Source: an uncultured Saprospiraceae bacterium (GTDB taxonomy: Bacteria; Bacteroidota; Bacteroidia; Chitinophagales; Saprospiraceae). Taken from it: 16,772 nucleotides of DNA. Position 1 is the stretch's first letter; the number at the start of each line of letters is the position of its first letter. This document shows, in pieces, positions 6,705-13,859 of this stretch. The position numbers were made by a program, and so were the translations under genes. A model generated the notes under the pieces. That model saw only the letters and a program-made list of their open reading frames with translations. It searched no databases and was not told where the DNA came from. The stretch is taken from positions 1 through 16,772 of the forward strand of contig CALBVQ010000046.1 of the NCBI GenBank assembly GCA_937969485.1, read 5' to 3'.

Positions 6705-8207
6705 ATGGCTCATTTCTCCGAGGATATCTCTCGAACATTTAGCGAATATCTATTAATTCCTAGCCTTACTACCAAAAAATGTGTTCCACATTTAGTGGAT
6801 TTGTCAACCCCTTTAGTGAAATTTGAAAAGGGTCAGACACCAAAAATTAAGTTGAATATCCCCATGGTTTCTGCAATTATGCAATCCGTGAGTGATGACA
6901 AAATGGGGATAGAACTAGCAAGAAATGGAGGTCTGTCTTTTGTTTACGGATCTCAAGCTATTGCTACTCAAGCAGAAATGGTTGCACGTGTGAAGAAATA
7001 CAAAGCTGGATTTGTCGTAAGTGATGCTAACCTCACGACAGAAAATACCCTTCGAGACGTAATGAACTTGAAAGCGAAGACTGGTTATTCTACAATTGGT
7101 GTAACCGAAGATGGCACGTCTCATGGTAAATTTCTGGGGATAATATCTGGTCGTGATTACCGACCAAGCAAGGATGATCCAAACAAGAAAGTAAAGGATT
7201 TTATGACACCATTTGAAAAGGTAGTCACTGGCGATTTCGGTATCTCTCTTACCGAAGCTAATGCAATCATATGGGAAAATAAGTTGAATGTACTTCCTAT
7301 TATCGATGAGAATCAATGCTTAAAATACTTTGTTTTTCGTAAGGATTACGACTCTCAGAAAGAAAATCCACTTGAATTGTCAGATTCTGAGAAGAAGTTA
7401 TATGTGGGGGCTGGAATAAATACAAGAGATTATAAGGAACGCGTCCCAGCTCTTCTAGATGCCGGTGCTGATGTTCTTTGTATAGATAGTAGTGATGGAT
7501 TTTCAGTGTGGCAAAAAGAGACTTTGGAGTACATAAAATCTGAGTACCCTGATGCCTTAGTAGGTGCAGGAAATGTAGTGGACAAGGAGGGATTTGACTA
7601 CTTAGTCAATGCCGGAGCCGACTTTATTAAAGTGGGGATAGGCGGAGGATCGATATGTATCACTCGTGAGATGAAAGGGATTGGCAGAGGTCAAGCAACT
7701 GCGATAATTGAAGTTGCAAAGGCCCGAAATGAATATTACGAAAAAACAGGAACTTATATTCCGCTGTGTTCCGATGGTGGAATTGCTCAGGATTATCACA
7801 TGGTTTTAGCGCTTTCTATGGGAGCTGATTTCCTTATGATGGGGCGATATTTTGCGAGATTTGATGAGAGTCCTACACGTAAGATTATGGTTAATGGTAA
7901 CTACATGAAGGAATACTGGGGAGAGGGTAGTAGTAGAGCAAGGAATTGGCAGCGTTACGACATGGGATCGGAAAATGACGGATTGAAATTCGAGGAAGGG
8001 GTGGATAGTTTCGTGCCGTATGCCGGAAAGCTAAAGGACAACCTTGCGGTGACGCTAGGGAAGATTAAATCGACAATGTGTAGCTGTGGGTCAACAGATC
8101 TGCCGCACTTGATGCAGAACGCTAAAATCACGTTAGTTTCAGCTACAAGTATCGTGGAAGGAGGAGCACATGACGTGATCGTGAGAGATCAGAACATGAC
8201 TTCGTAG
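6705..8207 (+). CDS. guaB: IMP dehydrogenase, Tritrichomonas-like type
   Basis: This enzyme oxidises IMP to XMP with NAD+, the committing step of guanine nucleotide synthesis. The 500-residue protein has the usual plan: a barrel interrupted by a CBS pair (about residues 105-215), Asp261 in LCIDSSDG (NAD side), the catalytic loop GGGSICITR with Cys318, the IMP phosphate site around CSDGGIAQD (355-363) and MMGRYFARF (378-386), and the flap with the Arg417-Tyr418 pair in ARNWQRYD that activates water. The sequence closely resembles, as I recall it, the enzyme of the protist Tritrichomonas foetus (Cys319, Arg418, Tyr419) rather than the E. coli type, whose loop reads GSICTTR. I chose the ATG at 6705 because MAHFSEDISRTFSEYLLIP lines up with that family. 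An upstream in-frame TTG at 6663 would add 14 residues, but it lies in hairpin copy D. Confidence 0.93.
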   Translation: MAHFSEDISRTFSEYLLIPSLTTKKCVPHLVDLSTPLVKFEKGQTPKIKLNIPMVSAIMQSVSDDKMGIELARNGGLSFVYGSQAIATQAEMVARVKKYKAGFVVSDANLTTENTLRDVMNLKAKTGYSTIGVTEDGTSHGKFLGIISGRDYRPSKDDPNKKVKDFMTPFEKVVTGDFGISLTEANAIIWENKLNVLPIIDENQCLKYFVFRKDYDSQKENPLELSDSEKKLYVGAGINTRDYKERVPALLDAGADVLCIDSSDGFSVWQKETLEYIKSEYPDALVGAGNVVDKEGFDYLVNAGADFIKVGIGGGSICITREMKGIGRGQATAIIEVAKARNEYYEKTGTYIPLCSDGGIAQDYHMVLALSMGADFLMMGRYFARFDESPTRKIMVNGNYMKEYWGEGSSRARNWQRYDMGSENDGLKFEEGVDSFVPYAGKLKDNLAVTLGKIKSTMCSCGSTDLPHLMQNAKITLVSATSIVEGGAHDVIVRDQNMTS

Positions 8208-8715
8208 TGTATTATGCTTGACTTTAGTTTGTTTTATTGACTTCCGTCAAAAGAGGAGACGTTGGCAGGCTAGAGTTGCATGGGCTTGATATCAGAGAAA
8301 TTCTGCACAATTCAACAATAAACAAGATTATCGAAGGAAAAATTGATTCGACACATCCCAAGATATCTGTAATTCTCCCTTAAATTTCAGTACTAACTTT
8401 GTCCCTAATACCAATTCTGTTCTAAGGTTTCACTTTATTTCAAGAATTATTAAACCCGAATTATGCATTAGGTTTTTGTCATGAGAGTTTAAACTGCAAA
8501 GAGAATGGGAGCTCAACAGTTCTTTTGAAGCGCAGGCGTGGTCCCCATCACGGTGAGCATCAAAAGAGCTGGACGTTCCCATTATCAAAGCATTTTCAGC
8601 TAGTACTAGATATCTTAATGCATATTTCGGGTTTAAGATTAACTTAAATTTACAATCAAAGAAACCATCTCGTAGAATATTCGTTATTCTTGTGTTGACA
8701 CTATAAACCTTATAT
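8208..8715. other. Gene-poor intergenic stretch
   Basis: These 508 bases hold no gene I can support. They contain hairpin copy H. On the plus strand one frame is open from 8228 to a stop at 8381-8383 (51 codons, no ATG), and another from 8557 to a stop at 8704-8706 (49 codons). Between them, about 8526-8580 is visibly richer in G and C than its surroundings. This could be the remains of a lost gene or an unrecognised RNA. No repeats or transposase motifs were seen. Confidence 0.4.
8237..8250. repeat. Mini-hairpin repeat, copy H (downstream of guaB)
   Basis: TTGAC-TTCC-GTCAA is a five-pair stem with a TTCC loop (GGAA on the other strand), followed by AAG. Compared with copy G it differs by G to A on one arm and C to T on the other, so pairing is preserved. 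It begins 30 bases after the guaB stop. No T-run follows it, so it is not a classic terminator. Confidence 0.45.
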
Positions 8716-9204
8716 ATGAGACAATTATTCCTCTTTTCTTTACTTATGATGTTTTTTATTGCTGGAATTTCGCAAGATATTCCTGTATATACAACATTCG
8801 AAAAGTTTGAAAAGGAAGTGTTGACCATAGAAAATGACAAAGTCTATGTTGTTAACTTCTGGGCAACTTGGTGTGGTCCTTGCGTAAAAGAACTTCCTTA
8901 TTTCGAAGATTTAAAAGAGGAATACAACGGAACAGAAGTAGAAACGATCTTAGTTAGTATAGACTGGGAAACTAATCTCACTAGAAAATTGATTCCCTTT
9001 TTAGAAAAGAATGAAATAAAGAAAAAAGTCATTCTTTTTGATGACCCTAAGGCTAATAACTGGATAGATAAAGTAGACCCATCTTGGTCGGGTGCGATTC
9101 CCATAACTCTTGTAATGTCAAAGGACGCAAAACATTTTTACGAAAAAGAATATCACTCTACTTCCGAAATTGAAGATGATATTATTAAATTTATTGACAA
9201 TTAG
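8716..9204 (+). CDS. TlpA-like exported thioredoxin-fold oxidoreductase
   Basis: This is a 162-residue protein of the TlpA/ResA group of thiol-disulfide oxidoreductases. Residues 1-19 are an uncleaved or cleaved signal sequence (hydrophobic LFLFSLLMMFFIAGIS), placing it in the periplasm or on the membrane. The active site is WATWCGPC, with the two cysteines at 53 and 56, and a cis-proline sits at 129 in GAIPITLV, as the fold requires. The length suits a single domain. Its likely role is to reduce or shuffle disulfides in exported proteins, as in cytochrome c maturation or envelope repair; the partner is unknown. The gene is followed after 34 bases by a second thioredoxin-fold gene with no terminator between, so the two are probably one operon. 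Confidence 0.85.
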   Translation: MRQLFLFSLLMMFFIAGISQDIPVYTTFEKFEKEVLTIENDKVYVVNFWATWCGPCVKELPYFEDLKEEYNGTEVETILVSIDWETNLTRKLIPFLEKNEIKKKVILFDDPKANNWIDKVDPSWSGAIPITLVMSKDAKHFYEKEYHSTSEIEDDIIKFIDN

Positions 9205-9238
9205 TAAATCGAGCACAGCTCACTAAATAATTATAATT

Positions 9239-9859
9239 ATGAAACAAATTTCAATTCTTGTTGCACTGCTTGTGCTTGTTTTTGGTATCTCTTCATTCAC
9301 AATTGATCCACCTTCCGATAAAGCCGACGGTTATGGTATCGGTGACATAGCAGCTGATTTTTCGCTTAAGAATATTGATGGCAAAATGGTTTCTCTTTCT
9401 GATTACAAGGACGCTAATGGATTTATCGTTATTTTCACTTGTAACCATTGTCCCTATGCAGTTATGTACGAAGATAGAATTAATGAATTGAATGCTAAAT
9501 ACGCTAAACAAGGGTATCCAGTAATTGCAATTAATCCCAATGACCCTGAAGTAAAGCCAGAAGATAGTTTTGAGAATATGATCGTTAGAGCGAAGGAAAA
9601 GAATTTTAAGTTCCCTTACCTTCTTGACGAAGGCCAGAAGATATATCCTCAGTTTGGTGCAACTAAAACTCCACACGTATTCCTTTTAGATAGTAAAAGG
9701 GTAGTAAAATATATAGGTTCAATTGATGACAGTGCAAGATCTGCTGAGAATGTGGAAGAGACTTTCTTAGAAGATGCTATCATTTCGTTACAGATGGGAG
9801 AAGAAATAAATCCTTCGGTGACCAAAGCTGTTGGTTGTTCCATTAAGACCAAGTCGTAG
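9239..9859 (+). CDS. Redoxin-domain thioredoxin-family protein (CNHCPY type)
   Basis: This is a 206-residue exported protein. A signal peptide covers about residues 1-20 (hydrophobic ISILVALLVLVFGISSF). Residues 33-185 form an AhpC/TSA-like redoxin fold: IGDIAADFSLKNIDGK at the entry strand, TCNHCPYA with a CxxC pair at 68 and 71, AINPND after the third strand, and a cis-proline at 145 in TKTPH. A third cysteine, Cys200 in AVGCSIK near the C terminus, is also seen in relatives and may serve as a resolving residue. The family is common in Bacteroidota; peroxidase and disulfide-exchange roles are both possible. The pairing with the upstream TlpA-like gene suggests they act together on envelope thiols. 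The gene ends before a strong terminator. Confidence 0.83.
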   Translation: MKQISILVALLVLVFGISSFTIDPPSDKADGYGIGDIAADFSLKNIDGKMVSLSDYKDANGFIVIFTCNHCPYAVMYEDRINELNAKYAKQGYPVIAINPNDPEVKPEDSFENMIVRAKEKNFKFPYLLDEGQKIYPQFGATKTPHVFLLDSKRVVKYIGSIDDSARSAENVEETFLEDAIISLQMGEEINPSVTKAVGCSIKTKS

Positions 9860-9912
9860 TAGATGTCTTAATTCATATTTCGAGTTAAGTAGGTAAGATG
9901 TGCAAGAAAGTG

Positions 9913-9948
9913 AAAAAGGGGTCGAACAATAATGTTCGACTCCTTTTT
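9913..9948 (+). terminator. Strong bidirectional intrinsic terminator
   Basis: A 15-pair stem (one G-T pair) with a six-base loop AATAAT: the left arm AAAAAGGGGTCGAAC at 9913-9927 pairs with the right arm ending in TTTTT at 9944-9948. The A-run at the left and the T-run at the right make it work on both strands. It lies 54 bases after the thioredoxin operon and 70 bases after the convergent amidohydrolase stop, so it probably serves both. Confidence 0.85.
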
Positions 9949-10017
9949 CTATTATTATTCAAATTTATAGCCAGTTCTCGATTTATTTATACGTATGATT
10001 TTCTGCCAAGAATGGTA

Positions 10018-11730
10018 TTATTTTTGATTTAGCGCATTGACTGGATTCTCGTAACGGATATCCCCATCAACCATAGTCATTAGAACCTGTGTTTCTAAAA
10101 TCTCTTGATCTGTGCACGTCAATAAGTTATTGTCTAGCATAACGATGTCTGCATATTTGCCAACTTCAAGACTTCCTTTTTCTTTTTCTTCAAACGCAGC
10201 ATAGGCATTAATAATAGTATAGCTTGCTATGGCTTCTTTTCTAGTCATAGATTGCTCAGGAAAGAAAGGTTGATCGAAATCTGGTCGCTTCCTGGTTACT
10301 GAGGCATAATAACTTTGAATAGGATCGACATCTTCTACAGGTGCGTCGGTTCCATTTGTTACAACTGCACCTGAATCAATAAGTGTTCTCCATGGATAGG
10401 CACCTTCTTTAGCTCGTTTCTCACCAAGTCTTGATATCACAAAAGGAGAATCACTTGTACAATGAATAGCTTGCATGCTTGCAATCACACCTAATTCTGC
10501 AAAGCGTGGAATATCTTCGAGTGACAAGTGTTGACTGTGTTCCATGCGCCATCGACTATAGAGTTGATCCCTGTAGAACTCTTCAATCATGTCAAGAATT
10601 TCTCGATTTCCACGGTCTCCAATAGCATGAACGCATAGTTGCATGTCGTTCTTTTTAGCTAGCTCTGCAATTTTTTTCACCTCTTCTAGAGAGGTTGTAT
10701 TTTGTCCCTTAAAGCCTGGTTTATCTTGATATTCATCTAATAGCCACGCACCATAGCTCCCAAGGGCACCATCAATTTCTGTCTTAATCGCTCTGCAAGT
10801 GAAATAGCCGTCACCTTCGTTGATCACTTTTATCTGAGCTAGCTTTCCGTCCATTTCTTCACTTGATCTGCGGATCATTGCCCAGAGCCGAATGTCAAGT
10901 TTTTCTTCATATGCCATGTCAGTGTAATCAGCAATTTCTTTAAACGAAGATCCTGCATCTTGAAAGCTAGTTATTCCTTTCTTAAGGCATTCTTCCATTG
11001 CTAATTCTATAGATTCTTCCCATTTTTCATGACGTTCAGCCGGATCAATACTATTGAGATGATCTTGATGTAATGACTTGATCATCGACATAGCTCTCTC
11101 TTCGAAGACACCGATCGCATTTCCTGCATTATCGCGTATGATTGCTCCCCCAGCCGGATCTAATGTCTCTAAATCAATGTTTGCTATTTCCATTGCTTTG
11201 GCATTGGCAAATAAGCCATGTCCGCTGGCGTGTGTTAGCATAACAGGGTTGTCTGGACTTACTTCACTGAGTTTTTTATGGTCTGGATAACCAAAATAAA
11301 TCTGGCCAGGATATACTGACCATTTTTCTTGATGCCAGCCCCGGCCTGTAATCCATTCGCCAGGTTCAGAATTCTTGACTTTTTCCTCGACTAAGTGTAT
11401 GATTTCATCCCAACTTTTAGTTTTTAGAAGGTTTAATTCTTGCAAACTCTTTCCAAGGTTAGAGAAATGGCCATGACCTTCAATAAAACCTGGCATCACG
11501 AAGTTTCCATGTGCATCTATCAATCTAGTTGATGTTGCTTGGAATTTTTTTTGTATCTCATCACCTCCTAAAGCCATAATTCTGCCATCCTTTATGGCGA
11601 TATTACTGTATTTATTATCCGGACCAACCACTGTGTAAATATCAGCATTGTAGATAATTAGATCAGCAATTTCTTTAGTCTCACAACTTATTGCAATAAA
11701 AATCACTAGGAAATAGAAACAAATTCTCAT
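10018..11730 (-). CDS. YtcJ-like amidohydrolase lipoprotein
   Basis: This is a 570-residue metal-dependent hydrolase of the amidohydrolase-3 (YtcJ/NfdA-like) group. The N terminus is a lipoprotein signal (FIAISC, lipidated Cys16), so the enzyme is exported and membrane-anchored. Metal and catalytic landmarks are the HGH pair at 86 and 88, His368 in VHAIGD, His398 in RMEHSQH and Asp462 in NGTDAPV, spaced as in the family, with the C-terminal composite-sandwich return KGSLEVGKYADIVMLD at 518-533. Relatives split amides or formamides; the substrate here is unknown, and the outer location suggests a peptide- or amide-derived nutrient. The start is set by the signal peptide. Hairpin copy E lies 32 bases upstream of the ATG, in the shared region with the divergent prenyl synthase gene. 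Confidence 0.87.
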   Translation of the reverse strand: MRICFYFLVIFIAISCETKEIADLIIYNADIYTVVGPDNKYSNIAIKDGRIMALGGDEIQKKFQATSTRLIDAHGNFVMPGFIEGHGHFSNLGKSLQELNLLKTKSWDEIIHLVEEKVKNSEPGEWITGRGWHQEKWSVYPGQIYFGYPDHKKLSEVSPDNPVMLTHASGHGLFANAKAMEIANIDLETLDPAGGAIIRDNAGNAIGVFEERAMSMIKSLHQDHLNSIDPAERHEKWEESIELAMEECLKKGITSFQDAGSSFKEIADYTDMAYEEKLDIRLWAMIRRSSEEMDGKLAQIKVINEGDGYFTCRAIKTEIDGALGSYGAWLLDEYQDKPGFKGQNTTSLEEVKKIAELAKKNDMQLCVHAIGDRGNREILDMIEEFYRDQLYSRWRMEHSQHLSLEDIPRFAELGVIASMQAIHCTSDSPFVISRLGEKRAKEGAYPWRTLIDSGAVVTNGTDAPVEDVDPIQSYYASVTRKRPDFDQPFFPEQSMTRKEAIASYTIINAYAAFEEKEKGSLEVGKYADIVMLDNNLLTCTDQEILETQVLMTMVDGDIRYENPVNALNQK

Positions 11731-11761
11731 GTTATTGTATTTACTTTGACGCGGATAATTT

Positions 11762-11781
11762 TTTTGGGCTCAAGCCCAAAA
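11762..11781. repeat. Mini-hairpin repeat, copy E (divergent intergenic)
   Basis: An eight-pair stem, TTTTGGGC (11762-11769) with GCCCAAAA (11774-11781), with loop TCAA. It sits between the amidohydrolase and prenyl synthase starts. Runs of T before it and A after it give it the wrong polarity for a terminator on either strand. Confidence 0.6.
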
Positions 11782-11877
11782 TCTTTTCGAATAGCAGAAT
11801 TACCCTATTAATCCTATCTACTTCGATAAAGTCCCCAATTTACAAATTCTTTATATTTACGTGAAACTAAACTTTGG

Positions 11878-12861
11878 ATGGTACACTCTTTCAGCGAAAT
11901 AAAAACGCTATTTTCGGAATATCTTGCTAACAATTTGTTCTACAAAAATCCCCAGTCCTTATACGATCCCATGAATTACCTAATCGGTCTGGGTGGGAAA
12001 AGAGCTCGTCCCGCGATGGCATTAATGGCACATGAGTTATTTCAACCGTTGACAGAAAATGCTTATCGAACAGCAATGGCAATTGAAGTTTTTCATAATT
12101 TCACTTTGATGCATGATGACATTATTGATCAAGCAACTCATCGAAGGGCTCAGCCAACTGTGCATTATAAATATGACACTAATGTTGCAATTCTTTCTGG
12201 TGACGCAATGATGATTGAGTCTTATCAATGGATTAGCAAAATTGATAAGATCGAACTGATTCCTTCTTTGTATGAAAGGTTCAATAAGCACGCTCTAGGA
12301 GTGTGCTATGGGCAGCAAATGGATTTGGAATTTGAAACTAGAAATGATGTCACAATAGAGCAGTATGTTGAAATGATCCGTTTGAAAACCGCAGTTTTGC
12401 TAGGCTGTGCAATGGCGATGGGTGCTGAAGTTGCAGGCGCAGATATACAGGCACAAGAACATCTTCAATTGTTTGGAGAGAATATTGGAATCGCTTTCCA
12501 ACTTCAAGATGATTTTCTCGATACATACGGAGATCCAGAAACTTTCGGTAAAAGAGTAGGTGGTGATATCATTCAAAACAAGAAAACATACTTGTATCTG
12601 AAAGCTTTAGAATTAGCGGACGAAGAGCAAAAAGCTGTCTTGGAAAAGTTATATAACAATGACCATGATCTGTCTGATGAAGAAAAAATTACGCAGGTAA
12701 AGAAAATATTTAATAGTTTAGTGATTCCAGAGTATGTATTGCAACTAATGGACGCGTACAACAATCTCGGAATTTCGCACCTGAAAGCACTAGGTTTAGA
12801 AGAGCGGAAATATCAAGCACTGATTAACCTCTGTACTTATTTATTACAACGAAATAGCTAA
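11878..12861 (+). CDS. Polyprenyl diphosphate synthase (trans type)
   Basis: This enzyme condenses isopentenyl diphosphate with allylic diphosphates to make linear prenyl chains for quinones, carotenoids or carriers. The 327-residue protein shows GGKRARP at 39-45 (substrate binding), the first aspartate-rich motif DDIID at 80-84, and the second, DDFLD, at 211-215, both binding magnesium. The first motif has no two-residue insertion, unlike E. coli IspA. An aromatic residue (Phe75) lies five positions before it, a placement that in some family members limits chain length, so a short product such as farnesyl or geranylgeranyl diphosphate is a guess. The length is normal. The stop TAA overlaps the next start by one base (TAATG), so the two are translationally coupled. 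A weak -7-like TATATTTA is at 11852-11859. Confidence 0.9.
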   Translation: MVHSFSEIKTLFSEYLANNLFYKNPQSLYDPMNYLIGLGGKRARPAMALMAHELFQPLTENAYRTAMAIEVFHNFTLMHDDIIDQATHRRAQPTVHYKYDTNVAILSGDAMMIESYQWISKIDKIELIPSLYERFNKHALGVCYGQQMDLEFETRNDVTIEQYVEMIRLKTAVLLGCAMAMGAEVAGADIQAQEHLQLFGENIGIAFQLQDDFLDTYGDPETFGKRVGGDIIQNKKTYLYLKALELADEEQKAVLEKLYNNDHDLSDEEKITQVKKIFNSLVIPEYVLQLMDAYNNLGISHLKALGLEERKYQALINLCTYLLQRNS

Positions 12862-13859
12862 TGAATTCTCATACTGGAGCAATAATTATTCTCGCTTATC
12901 CCGAAGAATTTGTCTCTATGATTCCCGCTTGGTACAGAAAACCAATGGAGTGGGTTGGTATGGTGAATCACGGGAAGGTTGCAGCTGGTCATTCAGCGAT
13001 GGCACTAGTGAATAAGGCAACTGGTAAGATCTATTATGGTGATTTTGGTCGGTATATTACGCCTTTTGGATATGGTCGAACTAGGATGGAGATGACAGAT
13101 CCTGACGTGGTTTTTGATTATAAGGTAGAGTTCAAGGATGGCATGATAGTCGATAAAAAAGCCTTGTTCCAGCATATTTATGAGCATCCTGAAAAAACAC
13201 ATGGTGGCGATGTTATGTATATTTCATTGAATCAAGACATAGACTTTGATAAATGCTTGCGGTTCATGACCAAAATGAATGATAAGGGGTCAATAATTTA
13301 TGATCCTTTCGGTAAGGGACGATCCAACTGTTCAAGATTTGTATATGACACTATACTTGCGGGAGTAACAGACAAGACTATCAAGAAAAAATTAAAGAGG
13401 AAAAGCCCTTTAACTCCCTCGCCACTGGGAAATGTATTTCATGGAACTAATGAAGATTCGCATGTCTTTACACCTGAGGGTAATCAGGTTGTCAAGGATA
13501 AATCCATTAGGGTGGTCATAAAACATCTTTTTAAGAAAGCCGAAAAGCCAAGTTCATTACCTTTGACTCAGGATGAAAAGAAGGAGAAGTTTTTGGGGTT
13601 GAACCCCAAAAATAAGTGGTCATACCTTGGGGGAGTAGGTGATGAAGCGTACATTCTGGCACGAAAAATTACGGATAATTCCATCATGATAGAAAAGTAC
13701 GGCGCACATCAGAAACTAGATTTTGTGCAAGAATTTGAGCTTCATAAGTCTTTTGATCCAGACAGTAATTATGAATTTATACACGACTGTAATGCATCTT
13801 GGATAACTGTAATCCAAGATGGTAAGAAGCTTCGGATGAATGCATTGATTAAAGTATAA
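12861..13859 (+). CDS. Probable permuted papain-fold protein (NlpC/P60- or LRAT-like)
   Basis: I do not recognise this 332-residue protein with certainty; it may belong to the DUF6695-like group of Bacteroidota. What can be seen is His44 in AAGHSAMALV, then YYGDFGRY at about 58-65, and Cys157 in GKGRSNCSRFVYD. A His-first, Cys-later order with a hydrophobic helix after the cysteine is the layout of circularly permuted papain-fold hydrolases or acyltransferases such as LRAT, YiiX and YaeF. This is inference from motif shape. There is no signal peptide or membrane segment, so it is likely cytoplasmic. A basic linker follows at about 172-182, and a second part from about 250 to the end (WSYLGGVGDEAYILARKI) has no known motif. 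Its start overlaps the prenyl synthase stop by one base. Hairpin copy F interrupts the linker region at about residue 248. Its end overlaps the convergent GNAT gene by 11 bases. Confidence 0.65.
   Translation: MNSHTGAIIILAYPEEFVSMIPAWYRKPMEWVGMVNHGKVAAGHSAMALVNKATGKIYYGDFGRYITPFGYGRTRMEMTDPDVVFDYKVEFKDGMIVDKKALFQHIYEHPEKTHGGDVMYISLNQDIDFDKCLRFMTKMNDKGSIIYDPFGKGRSNCSRFVYDTILAGVTDKTIKKKLKRKSPLTPSPLGNVFHGTNEDSHVFTPEGNQVVKDKSIRVVIKHLFKKAEKPSSLPLTQDEKKEKFLGLNPKNKWSYLGGVGDEAYILARKITDNSIMIEKYGAHQKLDFVQEFELHKSFDPDSNYEFIHDCNASWITVIQDGKKLRMNALIKV
13590..13612. repeat. Mini-hairpin repeat, copy F (inside the papain-fold gene)
   Basis: A nine-pair stem, TTTTTGGGG (13590-13598) with CCCCAAAAA (13604-13612), with a TTGAA loop that can also tighten to a three-base loop. 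It encodes LGLNPKN and lies at the boundary between the two apparent halves of the protein. Confidence 0.55.

Noticed and set aside
8695..8715. TTGACA before the TlpA-like gene as a promoter
   Set aside because: It resembles the E. coli -35 box, which is not the Bacteroidota consensus, and a matching -10 would fall at or inside the start codon.
8430..8840. A 136-codon minus-strand frame overlapping the start of the TlpA-like gene
   Set aside because: It overlaps the clear signal peptide and first part of a well-supported gene, has no recognisable motif and has a Cys/Ser-rich, disordered look. Treated as chance.
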